The notes below the pieces were generated by a model. The model saw nothing but the letters and a program-made list of their open reading frames with translations, was not told the origin of the DNA and made no database searches. From NCBI GenBank assembly GCA_031844405.1, contig JAUZVC010000001.1, forward strand, positions 1,703,499-1,767,498: a stretch of 64,000 nucleotides of DNA, written 5' to 3'. Made by a program: the position numbers and the translations under genes. How positions within the stretch are numbered: position 1 is the first letter of the stretch; the number at the start of each line of letters is the position of its first letter. Of the stretch, positions 44,963 to 52,806 are shown piece by piece. The DNA comes from Knoellia sp031844405. Its GTDB lineage: Bacteria; Actinomycetota; Actinomycetes; Actinomycetales; Dermatophilaceae.

Positions 44963-45826
44963 TCAGAAGAGCCGCGTGACCTCGAACTGCATCCGTGGCT
45001 CGGCGATCTCCTGCTGCGACTGCACGAGCTGGAGCTCGCGCGCCCCCGAGTCGAGCGTCCGCTGCAGCAGGTCGAAGACGCTCGACACCGTGCGGCCCAG
45101 GGCGACGCCCGCGTCACCGGTGTCGAGCAGGTGCGCGGTGAAGAGCGCCGCCGTGACGTCACCCGACCCGTTGGCCTTCATCGGCAGCTGCGGCGTCCGG
45201 ACGATCCACGCGCCGTCGGCATGGACGGCGAGCATCTCGATCGTGTCCGCCGGGCGGTCCGGTCGCAGCACCGACGTCACGAGGACGGTCGACGGACCCA
45301 TGGCGCGCGCGGCCTCGACCGACGCGAGCGTGTCCTCGAGGCTCTCGGGCTCGGTGTCGGTGAGGAAGCCGAGCTCGAACTGGTTGGGCGTGATGAGATC
45401 GGCCTGCGGCACGACCCGTTCGCGCAGGAGCACCGGGATCGCCGGGTGGACGAAGCACCCCGACCTGGCGTTGCCCATGACGGGGTCGCAGGCATAGATC
45501 GCGTCCGGGTTGGCGCTCTTGACCCGCGCCACCGCGTCGAGGATGACGTCACCGATCTCCTCACCGCCCTGGTAGCCCGACAGCACGGCGTCGATGCCCG
45601 GCATCGCCTCGCGTTCCTCGATGCCGGTGATGACCTCGCGGACGTCGTCGGCGGGCAGGAGGGGTCCGCGCCACGCGCCGTAGCCGGTGTGGTTGCTGAA
45701 GTGCACCGTGTGCACCGGCCAGACCTCGACCCCGAGGCGCTGCAGCGGGAAGACGGCGGCGCTGTTGCCGACGTGGCCGTAGGCGACCGAGGACTGGATG
45801 CTGAGGATCGTCGTCACGCCGGCCAT
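44963..45826 (-). CDS. pdxY: Pyridoxal kinase PdxY
   Basis: The 287-aa ribokinase-fold enzyme has ILSIQSSVAYGHVGNSAAVF, VHTVHFSNHTGYG, the DPVMGN motif, LITPNQFELGFL and the anion-hole segment LPMKANGSGDVTAALF. It phosphorylates pyridoxal to PLP in the salvage pathway. It is inserted on the minus strand between proB and proA. Start ATG 45826. Confidence 0.94.
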   Translation of the reverse strand: MAGVTTILSIQSSVAYGHVGNSAAVFPLQRLGVEVWPVHTVHFSNHTGYGAWRGPLLPADDVREVITGIEEREAMPGIDAVLSGYQGGEEIGDVILDAVARVKSANPDAIYACDPVMGNARSGCFVHPAIPVLLRERVVPQADLITPNQFELGFLTDTEPESLEDTLASVEAARAMGPSTVLVTSVLRPDRPADTIEMLAVHADGAWIVRTPQLPMKANGSGDVTAALFTAHLLDTGDAGVALGRTVSSVFDLLQRTLDSGARELQLVQSQQEIAEPRMQFEVTRLF

Positions 45827-45896
45827 CCTCCCACCTCACGATGGATCGCTGAGATGCCCGTATGCCGTCCGCCCACCTCGACCTACGCTGGTTGCC

Positions 45897-47189
45897 ATGG
45901 CTGCTCCCTCCGTCGCCGACCTCGACCCGGCCGACATCGCGCGCGTCTCGGACCTCGCGGCGAAGGCACGTGAGGCGTCACGACGTCTCGTCCTGCTGAG
46001 CCGCGCCGACAAGGACGACGCCCTGCGGGCCATGGCCGACGCCCTCGACGCCGAGTCGGAAGCGATCGTCGCCGCCAACGCCGAGGACGTCGAGCGTGGA
46101 TGCGCGGGCGGCATGGCCGAGGGCCTCATCGACCGCCTCACCCTCGACCGCGACCGGGTCGCCGCGGTCGCCGACGCCCTGCGCGACATCGCCGCCCTGC
46201 CCGACCCGGTCGGCGAGGTCGTCCGCGGCTCGACGCTCGCCAACGGCCTGCAGATCCGCCAGGTCCGGGTGCCCATGGGCGTCGTCGGCATGATCTACGA
46301 GGCGCGGCCCAACGTCACGGTCGACGCTGCCGGCCTCGGCCTCAAGTCGGGCAACGCCGTCATCCTGCGCGGTGGCTCCGCCGCCGGGTCGACCAACCGG
46401 GCCCTCGTCACGGTGATGCGCGGCGCGTTGGACGAGCAGGGGCTGCCCGCCGACGCGGTCGGACTCCTCGAGGGCGGGCGTGACGCCGTGCGCGCCCTGC
46501 TCACCGCCCGCGGCCAGGTCGACCTCATCATCCCGCGCGGGGGAGCGGGGCTCATCCAGACCGTCGTCACCGAGTCGACCGTGCCCGTCATCGAGACCGG
46601 TGTCGGCAACTGCCACGTCTACGTCGACGCCGCCGCCGACCTCGACAAGGCGCTCGCGATCGCCGTCAACGCCAAGACCCACCGGCCGAGCGTGTGCAAC
46701 GCCGCCGAGACCCTGCTCGTCCACGCCTCGCTCGCCGACGAGTTCCTGCCCAAGGTCCTCGCCGAGCTGTCCGGTGCGGGAGTCACGCTCCACACCGACG
46801 CCGCAGCCGGCAGCGCGGCGGAGGGGGCCGGCATACCCCACGTGGAGGCGACCGAGGAGGACTGGGACACGGAGTACCTCGCCCTCGAGATGGCCGTCGG
46901 CGTCGTGCCCGACCTCGACGCCGCCCTGGCGCACGTGCGCGCCCACTCGAGCGGCCACACCGAGGCGATCGTCACCGAGGACCGCGCGGCCGCCCGCCGG
47001 TTCACGACCGAGGTCGACGCGGCCGCGGTCATGGTCAACGCGTCCACGCGCTTCACCGACGGTGGCGAGTTCGGCTTCGGCGCCGAGATCGGCATCTCCA
47101 CCCAGAAGCTCCACGCCCGCGGCCCGATGGCGCTGCCTGAGCTGACGACGACGAAGTGGATCGTCGAGGGCGACGGCCAGGTCCGCTGA
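45897..47189 (+). CDS. proA: Gamma-glutamyl phosphate reductase
   Basis: The 430-aa aldehyde dehydrogenase-like enzyme of proline synthesis has VRVPMGVVGMIYEARPNVTV, LRGGSAAGSTNRALV, the catalytic Cys in THRPSVCNAAETLL, and NASTRFTDGGEFGFGAEIGI. It acts after ProB but has its own promoter here because pdxY interrupts the pair. The ATG at 45897 has a weak ribosome site. Confidence 0.96.
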   Translation: MAAPSVADLDPADIARVSDLAAKAREASRRLVLLSRADKDDALRAMADALDAESEAIVAANAEDVERGCAGGMAEGLIDRLTLDRDRVAAVADALRDIAALPDPVGEVVRGSTLANGLQIRQVRVPMGVVGMIYEARPNVTVDAAGLGLKSGNAVILRGGSAAGSTNRALVTVMRGALDEQGLPADAVGLLEGGRDAVRALLTARGQVDLIIPRGGAGLIQTVVTESTVPVIETGVGNCHVYVDAAADLDKALAIAVNAKTHRPSVCNAAETLLVHASLADEFLPKVLAELSGAGVTLHTDAAAGSAAEGAGIPHVEATEEDWDTEYLALEMAVGVVPDLDAALAHVRAHSSGHTEAIVTEDRAAARRFTTEVDAAAVMVNASTRFTDGGEFGFGAEIGISTQKLHARGPMALPELTTTKWIVEGDGQVR

Positions 47190-47205
47190 GCCCCGCGGGC
47201 CCGGG

Positions 47206-47958
47206 TCAGCCGAGGTCCTGCAGCCTCTGGACCGCGTCGCTCGCGAGGAGGAGGCCGAGGAGGCCGAGGACCCACCCGAGCATCTCGTCCTTGGTTCGCT
47301 CGACCCAGCGGTGCACCTTCTCCAGAGCCGGGCGGGCCCGCTCGTGGGCGGCGAGGCGCAGGGCGAGCAGCACGAGCGCCGGCAGGACCATGACGACGAC
47401 GTATGCCGCGAGGAGACCGGCGCTCGCGACCGTCCCCACGCCGCTGGCGGTGAGGATGCCGACGGCGGCGAGGTAGGGGAGCATCGAGGCTGCCTCGACG
47501 AGCCCGGCTCCCAGCGCGACCGCCGAGACGGTGCCGATGGTCGCCTCGGGACCGACGGCCCGTGCGGTCCAGCGCCGGATCCGGGTCGGGCGGTCGCCGC
47601 GACGCGCCCGACGCGCCTCGCCGCGCTTGCGCGTGAACGCGAAGCTCGCCACGAAGAGCGCCACGCCGAGGACGAGCTGGGCGATGACGACGGGCCGCGA
47701 GTCGGCCCAGTCCGACACCGTGCCCGCCACGTCGGTGAGCGCCTGCGCACCCAGGAGGAGCGCAAGGCCGAGCAGCCAGTAGAACACCGCGATGACCGCG
47801 AGATAGGCCAGCACCGCGACGGCCCGAAGTCGCGGCTGGACGAGCATCCAGACCGGGACTCCGAGCGTCCCGAAGCTCGTGCTGTCCACGAGGGCGAGCA
47901 GCGCGAGCCCGCCGATCAGTGCGACGTCGATGACGTGCCTCCAGGTCTGTTGTGACAC
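47206..47958 (-). CDS. GAP-family (SfLAP-like) six-helix membrane protein
   Basis: The 250-aa protein has about six membrane segments and a basic cytoplasmic loop (RKRGEARRARRGDRPTRIRRW). The GLALLALVDSTSFGTLGVPVWML start and central GLVEAASMLPYLAAVGIL half-repeat are typical of GAP/Sap (PF11139) proteins, relatives of the LysE superfamily. Substrate unknown. GTG 47958 starts inside the palindrome TTGTGACACAA, and the gene is divergent from a TetR regulator 39 bp away, its probable controller. Confidence 0.8.
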   Translation of the reverse strand: MSQQTWRHVIDVALIGGLALLALVDSTSFGTLGVPVWMLVQPRLRAVAVLAYLAVIAVFYWLLGLALLLGAQALTDVAGTVSDWADSRPVVIAQLVLGVALFVASFAFTRKRGEARRARRGDRPTRIRRWTARAVGPEATIGTVSAVALGAGLVEAASMLPYLAAVGILTASGVGTVASAGLLAAYVVVMVLPALVLLALRLAAHERARPALEKVHRWVERTKDEMLGWVLGLLGLLLASDAVQRLQDLG

Positions 47959-47960
47959 AA
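47950..47960. promoter_or_regulatory. Palindrome TTGTGACACAA at the GAP-gene start
   Basis: 11-bp perfect palindrome (odd centre) overlapping the GTG start of the membrane-protein gene and 37 bp from the TetR start. Candidate operator of the neighbouring regulator. Confidence 0.4.
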
Positions 47961-47997
47961 GCGTCCGAAAACCGGTCCGGGTTCAGTCAACCACGAG

Positions 47998-48636
47998 ATG
48001 ACACACCTGTGCGAAAATCTCGCCGTGCCCAAGGTCGTCGACCACGCGGAGCGCCGAGCCGAGCTCGGCGCCGCGGTGCGGCGCGTCGTCGCCCGCGTCG
48101 GGGTCGAGGGCGCCACCGTCCGTGCGGTCGCGGCCGAGTCGGGCTGGTCGACCGGCGCGGTGCGCCACTACTTCGCGACCCAGTCCGAGCTGCTCGACTT
48201 CGCCTTCGATGCGAGCCTCTCCGACATCCCGCAGCGGATCCGGGACGTCCTCGAGCAGCAGGAGCCGGGTCTCGAGCGAGCCCAGTCTCTGCTCGAGCAG
48301 CTCCTCCCTCTGGACGACGACCGTCTGGCGGAGGTGCGGGTCTACCTCGCCTTCATGGCCCGCAGCCGCACGGTCGACACCCGCCCCGGCCTGGCCGAGC
48401 AGGCGTGGCACGGTGAACGCCACGTGTGCGCGATGGCCGTCGCCGACGTCACCGGCAGGCGACCGCCGGTCGAGCCCGGGGTCGTCCCCAGGGCCCTGGC
48501 CCGCGGGGTGGACGAGCTCCACGTCTTCCTCGACGGCCTCACCTTCCTCGGAGGCACGGTGCCGACGCTGCTGACGCCGACGAGGGCTCGGGCTCTGCTG
48601 CGCGGCCGTCTCGAGGCGCTGGCGCGTGAGGGCTAG
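47998..48636 (+). CDS. TetR/AcrR-family transcriptional regulator
   Basis: The 212-aa protein has the N-terminal HTH (LGAAVRRVVARVGVEGATVRAVAAESGWSTGAVRHYFATQ quoted in parts: ATVRAVAAESGWSTG, AVRHYFATQ) and a helical ligand domain of the BetI-like type. Start ATG 47998, or GTG 48025 giving VPKVVDHAERR, the more usual N-terminus. It is divergent from the GAP-family gene. Its stop touches the stop of the next, convergent gene (overlap 48633-48636). Confidence 0.88.
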   Translation: MTHLCENLAVPKVVDHAERRAELGAAVRRVVARVGVEGATVRAVAAESGWSTGAVRHYFATQSELLDFAFDASLSDIPQRIRDVLEQQEPGLERAQSLLEQLLPLDDDRLAEVRVYLAFMARSRTVDTRPGLAEQAWHGERHVCAMAVADVTGRRPPVEPGVVPRALARGVDELHVFLDGLTFLGGTVPTLLTPTRARALLRGRLEALAREG

Positions 48637-49148
48637 CGGGTCACCTTGAGGGTGCGCACCACCTGGTCGCACACGTCGCGGGCGCGGTCGGCGTCGCCAC
48701 CCAGGGGACAGACGACCATGAAGACGGATCCGGCCTCGACCCGGGCCCGGCCGGCGACGAGGATCGTGTCCTGACCGGCGTCGCCCGGGTCGAGCCGCAT
48801 CGCCGGCAGTCCGTCGACGGTGATCGGGGTGCGGCCCGGCACGGCCGGCTCGGGGGAGAGCAGGGCGTCGACCGGCGTGCCCTCGACGGGGTTCGGCGGC
48901 AGGAACGACACCGTCGCCGCCTGCTCCTCGGCCATGTCGGGGGTCGCGACCCGCACGCAGTCGCCCTCGTCGGTCTCGCACTCCAGGGTGCGCCACGACT
49001 CGGGCAGCGTGAACGTCAGCGCACCACCGGAGGTGCGGGCCCGGGTGTCCGGCGACGCCTCGTCTCCCCGGCCGGCGAGGAACCAGCCGCCGAGGCCGAG
49101 GAGGGCGCCGACGAGCAGGCCGACGGCGGCCAGCCGAGCCCGGTTCAC
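48633..49148 (-). CDS. Membrane-anchored hypothetical protein
   Basis: The 171-aa protein has a single N-terminal membrane/signal segment (RLAAVGLLVGALLGLGGWFL) and no lipobox Cys, then an extracytoplasmic beta-rich domain with two Cys pairs (LECETDEGDCVRV; VVCPLGG and DVCDQVV). No family recognised. GTG start overlaps the stop of the GT2 gene (GTGA), so it is the second gene of that operon. Confidence 0.75.
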   Translation of the reverse strand: MNRARLAAVGLLVGALLGLGGWFLAGRGDEASPDTRARTSGGALTFTLPESWRTLECETDEGDCVRVATPDMAEEQAATVSFLPPNPVEGTPVDALLSPEPAVPGRTPITVDGLPAMRLDPGDAGQDTILVAGRARVEAGSVFMVVCPLGGDADRARDVCDQVVRTLKVTR

Positions 49149-50203
49149 CGCTCCGCGTCCAGCGAGCCGGTGTCAAGCGTGTCGGCGCCCAGCGAGCCGG
49201 TGTCCACCGAGCTGGCATCCACCGAGCTGGTGTCCACCGAGCTGGCGTCCCGCGAGCTGGAGTGCAGCGAGTCGTGCGCGACGAAGTAGGTCGGGCGGGC
49301 CTGCATGACGGCATACATGCGCCCGACGTACTCGCCGAGGATGCCGAGTGCGAGCAGCTGCACCGCGCCGACCGCCGCGACGATGACGACCGTCGAGGTC
49401 CAGCCGGGCAGGACGTGGCCGAGGAGGCGGGCGACGACGGCATACACGAGGACGCCGAGGGCGGCGAGCCCGCCGAGGAGGCCGAGCCACGTCGCGAAGC
49501 GCAGGGGAGCGTGCGAGAACCCGGTGACCGAGTCGATCGAGAGCCGGACCATCTTGGCGAGCGGGTACTTCGACGTGCCCGCCGCGCGCACCTCGCGGGT
49601 GTAGCCGACCGAGCCCGAGGGGAACCCCAGGCCCGGCACGACGAACCGCAGGACGCGGTTGTGCTCGGGCAGCGAGTTCACCGCGTCGACGGTCGCGCGC
49701 GACATGAGCCGGTAGTCGCCGGCGTCGGCGGGGGCGTCGACGGCGCCGAGCCGGCGGATGGCCCGGTAGAACATCCGTGCGCTCCAGCGCTTGAACGCCG
49801 TGTCGGTCGAACGGTCCTCACGCACGCCGTAGACGACGTCGACGTGGTCCTCGCGTGCGATCCGCAGCATCTCCGGGATGATCTCCGGCGGGTCCTGGAG
49901 GTCGGCGTCGAGGGTGACGACGTAGTCGCCGCGGGCGCGCTGGAGCCCGGCGGAGATCGCCGCCTGGTGTCCGGCGTTGGCCCGCAGCCGGACGATGCGC
50001 AGCTCGGGCCACTCGCGCCGCAGCCGCTCGAGGACGACCGGCGTCGCGTCGGTGCTGCCGTCGTCCACCGCGACCACCTCGTATGCCGTGCCCATCCCGT
50101 CCGCGAGCGGGCGCAGCCGCTCGACGAGCAGGGGGAGGACGGCCTCCTCGTTGAACATCGGGATGACCATGCTCAGCGTGACGGCGGTGGCGGGCGCGGG
50201 CAT
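49145..50203 (-). CDS. Family 2 glycosyltransferase, DPM1/GtrB/ArnC-like, with two C-terminal TM helices
   Basis: The 352-aa protein has a GT-A domain (VIPMFNEEAVLPLLVERL; VAVDDGSTDAT; DYVVTLDADLQDPPE; GDYRLMSRATVDAV) and two TM helices (~235-257, 270-295), as in polyisoprenyl-phosphate glycosyltransferases (transfer of a sugar from a nucleotide donor to undecaprenyl phosphate). The last ~35 residues are a Ser/Asp pentapeptide repeat (SSVDT/SSVDA) encoded by 15-bp tandem repeats at 49150-49265. Start ATG 50203. Confidence 0.88.
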   Translation of the reverse strand: MPAPATAVTLSMVIPMFNEEAVLPLLVERLRPLADGMGTAYEVVAVDDGSTDATPVVLERLRREWPELRIVRLRANAGHQAAISAGLQRARGDYVVTLDADLQDPPEIIPEMLRIAREDHVDVVYGVREDRSTDTAFKRWSARMFYRAIRRLGAVDAPADAGDYRLMSRATVDAVNSLPEHNRVLRFVVPGLGFPSGSVGYTREVRAAGTSKYPLAKMVRLSIDSVTGFSHAPLRFATWLGLLGGLAALGVLVYAVVARLLGHVLPGWTSTVVIVAAVGAVQLLALGILGEYVGRMYAVMQARPTYFVAHDSLHSSSRDASSVDTSSVDASSVDTGSLGADTLDTGSLDAER

Positions 50204-50249
50204 GGGGTTCAGCGTAGGTGGCCGGTGCGGGCCGCGAGCCGGGACACCA

Positions 50250-50286
50250 CCGAAGGCCCCCGATGTATGAGATCGGGGGCCTTCGG
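50250..50286 (-). terminator. Terminator of the candidate ncRNA
   Basis: Perfect 15-bp stem (50250-50264 with 50272-50286), 7-base loop. It lies upstream of the GT2 start, so it can only end a minus-strand transcript starting beyond 50290. Confidence 0.75.
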
Positions 50287-50545
50287 CGTTGGGGCTAGCC
50301 CTTACTGAGCCGGTCGTTCCCGACGGGGGGACCCGCCGAGGGTGCCACGCGACAGTGGCGTCGTCCCGGCAGCACCGGGAAGAACTTCGACTCTGGCCGT
50401 CGGCCGCGGCGTGCCCCGCGATGTCGCTCGCGACTGGGAGTGTGACCCCCCATCCGCCCCCTCAACCGGGTTCGGTGGCACTGCCGTTCTCCTTCGACCC
50501 GACTTCCGCCCTTGCCTCGGGTGCCCGAGCGGTTGTTCGTGGGCA
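50250..50545 (-). ncRNA. Candidate ~290-nt structured non-coding RNA
   Basis: The region 50204-50710 has no convincing gene. On the minus strand there is a promoter (TTGCGC 50577-50572, 18-bp spacer, TAGACA 50553-50548), a 5' hairpin (7-bp arms at 50519-50525 and 50541-50547), internal hairpins (GCCAC/GTGGC, CCCGG/CCGGG) and a 15-bp terminator at 50250-50286 that no annotated gene would need. I considered RNase P, tmRNA, SRP and 6C RNA and saw none of their signatures. An Ms1/6S-like regulator is possible but unproven. Confidence 0.5.
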
Positions 50546-50547
50546 CC

Positions 50548-50577
50548 TGTCTATCGCCCAACACGGTTGCGGCGCAA
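50548..50577 (-). promoter_or_regulatory. Promoter of the candidate ncRNA
   Basis: Minus-strand -35 TTGCGC and -10 TAGACA with an 18-bp spacer, the same spacing and nearly the same -10 as the tRNA-Ala promoter (TAGACT). Confidence 0.5.
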
Positions 50578-50710
50578 GATGATCCGGCGCGTTTCTCGGC
50601 GAGTGTCGACACCCGCGCGTGTCGTCCACAGGATCGGCCCCTTCGCCACGCGTGTGTGCACAGGCCTGTGGACGGAGCCCGTGGACAACGGGACCGGTAG
50701 GCTGCTCGTC

Positions 50711-50947
50711 ATGACGTCGCACGCCGCCCGTGTCCTGGCAGAGGAAGCCGCCACCCACGAGCTCCCCATGCCCCCGTGGGCCTTCGGGGTCCTCGCCCTC
50801 GTCGCCTTCGCGCTGCTGCTCGGCGTGACGTGGGCCTTCCGCGGCACCGCCCAGCGGCACACGCCGGTCGACGAGAAGAACGACCACCACTCGACCGAGC
50901 TCGCCCACGCCCACGGCGGGACGATGCACGACCAGGGCCACCACTGA
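50711..50947 (+). CDS. Small single-TM hypothetical protein upstream of nadD
   Basis: The 78-aa protein has one membrane helix (residues ~21-44, WAFGVLALVAFALLLGVTWAF) and a His-rich cytoplasmic tail (HAHGGTMHDQGHH). Small membrane proteins with similar organisation lie upstream of nadD in other actinobacteria; function unknown. Start ATG 50711 is supported by the change from non-coding to coding texture. The stop TGA is part of a CTGA overlap with the nadD start. Confidence 0.75.
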   Translation: MTSHAARVLAEEAATHELPMPPWAFGVLALVAFALLLGVTWAFRGTAQRHTPVDEKNDHHSTELAHAHGGTMHDQGHH

Positions 50948-51609
50948 GCACTGAGCGGCGTCGCCTGGGCGTGATGGGTGGGACGTTCGACCCGATCCAC
51001 CACGGCCACCTCGTCGCGGCGTCGGAGGTGCAGTCGCTCTTCGGGCTCGACGAGGTCATCTTCGTCCCCACCGGTCAGCCGTGGCAGAAGGCCGACAAGG
51101 TCGTCAGCGAGGCGGAGCACCGCTACCTCATGACCGTCGTCGCGACCGCGTCCAACCCGCACTTCCTCGTGAGCCGCGTCGACGTCGACCGCGAGGGCCC
51201 GACCTACACGATCGACACGCTGCGCGACCTCAGGGCACAGCACCCCGAGGACGAGCTCTTCTTCATCACGGGCGCCGACGCCCTCGCGCAGATCCTGTCG
51301 TGGAAGGACATCGACGAGCTGTGGGAGCTCGCGCACTTCATCGGCGTCACCCGCCCCGGCTACGAGCTCTCGGAGTCGGGCCTCCCGCAGGACCGGGTCA
51401 CCCTCCAGGAGGTGCCCGCCATGGCGATCAGCTCGACGGACTGCCGTGACCGCGTCGCCGACGGCGAGCCGGTCTGGTACCTCGTGCCCGACGGCGTCGT
51501 CCAGTACATCAACAAACACCACCTGTATGCCGGGAGGTCGGCTGCGTCGTCCGACGCACCGTCCGCCTCGGTGACGGACCAGGACGAGGAGTCCCGTGCC
51601 AGCCACTGA
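50944..51609 (+). CDS. nadD: Nicotinate-nucleotide adenylyltransferase
   Basis: The ~221-aa protein makes deamido-NAD from nicotinate mononucleotide and ATP. It has LGVMGGTFDPIHHGHLVAASE, the Walker-like ISSTDCRDRVADG (ISST/SxxR motif) and SWKDIDELWELAHFIGVTRPGY. Start: ATG 50974 or GTG 50971 would delete the first beta strand before GGTFDP; the CTG at 50944, in a CTGA overlap with the preceding stop, gives (M)STERRRLGVMGG and restores it. The C-terminal ~25 residues are a Ser/Asp-rich extension. It overlaps rsfS by 14 bases. Confidence 0.95.
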   Translation: MSTERRRLGVMGGTFDPIHHGHLVAASEVQSLFGLDEVIFVPTGQPWQKADKVVSEAEHRYLMTVVATASNPHFLVSRVDVDREGPTYTIDTLRDLRAQHPEDELFFITGADALAQILSWKDIDELWELAHFIGVTRPGYELSESGLPQDRVTLQEVPAMAISSTDCRDRVADGEPVWYLVPDGVVQYINKHHLYAGRSAASSDAPSASVTDQDEESRASH

Positions 51610-51976
51610 CCGTTCCCTCGAGCTCGCTCGCTCCGCCGCGCACGCGGCGGCCGAGAAGCTCGCCACCACCATCGTCGGCATCGACGTGAGCGAGCAGCTC
51701 GCGATCACCGACATCTTCGTCATCGCCTCGGCCGAGACCGAGCGCCAGGTCGGCGCCATCGTCGACGAGGTCGAGGACTCGCTGCGCGAGCTCGGCGCCA
51801 AGCCGGTGCGCCGCGAGGGCCAGCGCGACGGTCGCTGGGTGCTCATCGACTTCGGCGACATCGTCGTCCACGTCCAGCACGACGAGGAGCGCGAGTTCTA
51901 CGAGCTCGAGCGCCTCTGGAAGGACTGCCCCGAGGTCGACCTCGGCGCCGTCGGCACGGAGCAGGGCGGCCGGTGA
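51596..51976 (+). CDS. rsfS: Ribosomal silencing factor RsfS
   Basis: The 126-aa protein has ITDIFVIASAETERQVGAIVDEV, RREGQRDGRWVLIDFGDIVVHV and REFYELERLW, the full RsfS/Iojap signature. It binds uL14 and blocks subunit joining under starvation. GTG start at 51596 lies inside nadD, and the stop overlaps the phosphatase start by 4 bases; nadD-rsfS-phosphatase is a conserved actinobacterial order. Confidence 0.96.
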   Translation: MPATDRSLELARSAAHAAAEKLATTIVGIDVSEQLAITDIFVIASAETERQVGAIVDEVEDSLRELGAKPVRREGQRDGRWVLIDFGDIVVHVQHDEEREFYELERLWKDCPEVDLGAVGTEQGGR

Positions 51977-52653
51977 CCCCGGGCCCCAACGAGCGGGTCA
52001 TGCGCGGCGACGCACCACGGCGCCTCATCGTGCTCCGGCACGGCGAGACCACCCACAACGCCGCCGGCGTCTGGCAGGGGCAGCTCGACTCGCCCCTGTC
52101 CGAGCGCGGGGTCGAGCAGGCGGCCGCCGCGGCGCGGGCGCTCGCCGCGTTCTCGCCGGTGCGCGTCGTCGCGTCCGACCTGTCCCGCGCGGCGGTGACG
52201 GGCGAGACGGTGGCGCGGGTGGACGGCATACCGTTCTCGACCGACGAGCGCTTCCGCGAGATCCACGCCGGTGCGTGGCAGGGGCTCACGGGGGAGCAGG
52301 TGCGCGCCGGCTACCCCGAGGACATGGACAGGCTGCTGCGCGGCGACGACTTCAGGCGGGGCGGGCACGGTGAGTCGGTGGCCGACGTCGCCGTGCGCTG
52401 TCGCGCGGGCGTCGAGGCGCTGCTCGCCGACCTCGCGCCGGGGGAGTGTGCCGTCGTCGCCACCCACGGTGTCGCCGGGCGTGCTCTCGCGGCCGACCTC
52501 GTCGGCATCGACCAGCGCACCTCGTGGCTCGCACTCGGAGGACTCGGCAACTGCCACTGGGCCGAGCTCGTCGAGGGCCGCGCAGGGTGGCGGATCCAGA
52601 CGTGGAACCAGTCCGCGGCAACGGCTGTGGCCCGTGGTGACGGGCTCGCCTGA
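51973..52653 (+). CDS. Histidine phosphatase superfamily (phosphoglycerate mutase-like) protein
   Basis: The 226-aa protein has the catalytic LIVLRHGETTHN (phospho-His), the second Arg in VVASDLSRAAVTGE, REIHAGAWQGLTGEQV and the second His in VVATHGVAGR. It is a phosphatase acting on small phosphoesters; substrate not determined. GTG 51973 overlaps rsfS (GTGA); ATG 52000 is the alternative start. Confidence 0.9.
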   Translation: MTPGPNERVMRGDAPRRLIVLRHGETTHNAAGVWQGQLDSPLSERGVEQAAAAARALAAFSPVRVVASDLSRAAVTGETVARVDGIPFSTDERFREIHAGAWQGLTGEQVRAGYPEDMDRLLRGDDFRRGGHGESVADVAVRCRAGVEALLADLAPGECAVVATHGVAGRALAADLVGIDQRTSWLALGGLGNCHWAELVEGRAGWRIQTWNQSAATAVARGDGLA

Positions 52654-52660
52654 CCTCGAT

Positions 52661-52690
52661 TTGGTGGCACGGGAGCGACCGGTTTAGACT
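52661..52690 (+). promoter_or_regulatory. tRNA-Ala promoter
   Basis: -35 TTGGTG (52661-52666), 18-bp spacer, -10 TAGACT (52685-52690). The ten bases CTCGATTTGG around the -35 recur exactly in the stable-RNA promoter at 63765-63774. Confidence 0.7.
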
Positions 52691-52731
52691 TCCGCAGTCC
52701 CCGCAAGGGGGCCGACCCACCGGGGCGACTC

Positions 52732-52804
52732 GGGGCATTGGCGCAGTTGGTAGCGCGCTTCCATGGCATGGAAGAGGTCAGGAGTTCGAATCTCCTATGC
52801 TCCA
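52732..52804 (+). tRNA. tRNA-Ala (anticodon GGC)
   Basis: Full cloverleaf: acceptor GGGGCAT/ATGCTCC (one G-U), D arm GCGC/GCGC with AGTTGGTA loop, anticodon stem CTTCC/GGAAG with loop ATGGCAT (anticodon GGC), T arm AGGAG/CTCCT with TTCGAAT. The 3' CCA is not fully encoded (ACCG follows). It is followed directly by a 20-bp terminator. Confidence 0.97.
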
Positions 52805-52806
52805 CC

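Noticed and set aside
50250..50545. RNase P RNA, tmRNA, SRP RNA or 6C RNA
   Set aside because: None of the diagnostic conserved sequences (for example the GAGGAAAGUCC block, a tag-peptide frame, or the GGAAG/AGCAG tetraloop region) is present.
50342..50710. N-terminal extension of the 78-aa membrane protein through the gene-free region
   Set aside because: Composition is not protein-like, homologous small proteins are short, and the strand shows hairpins and a minus-strand promoter instead.
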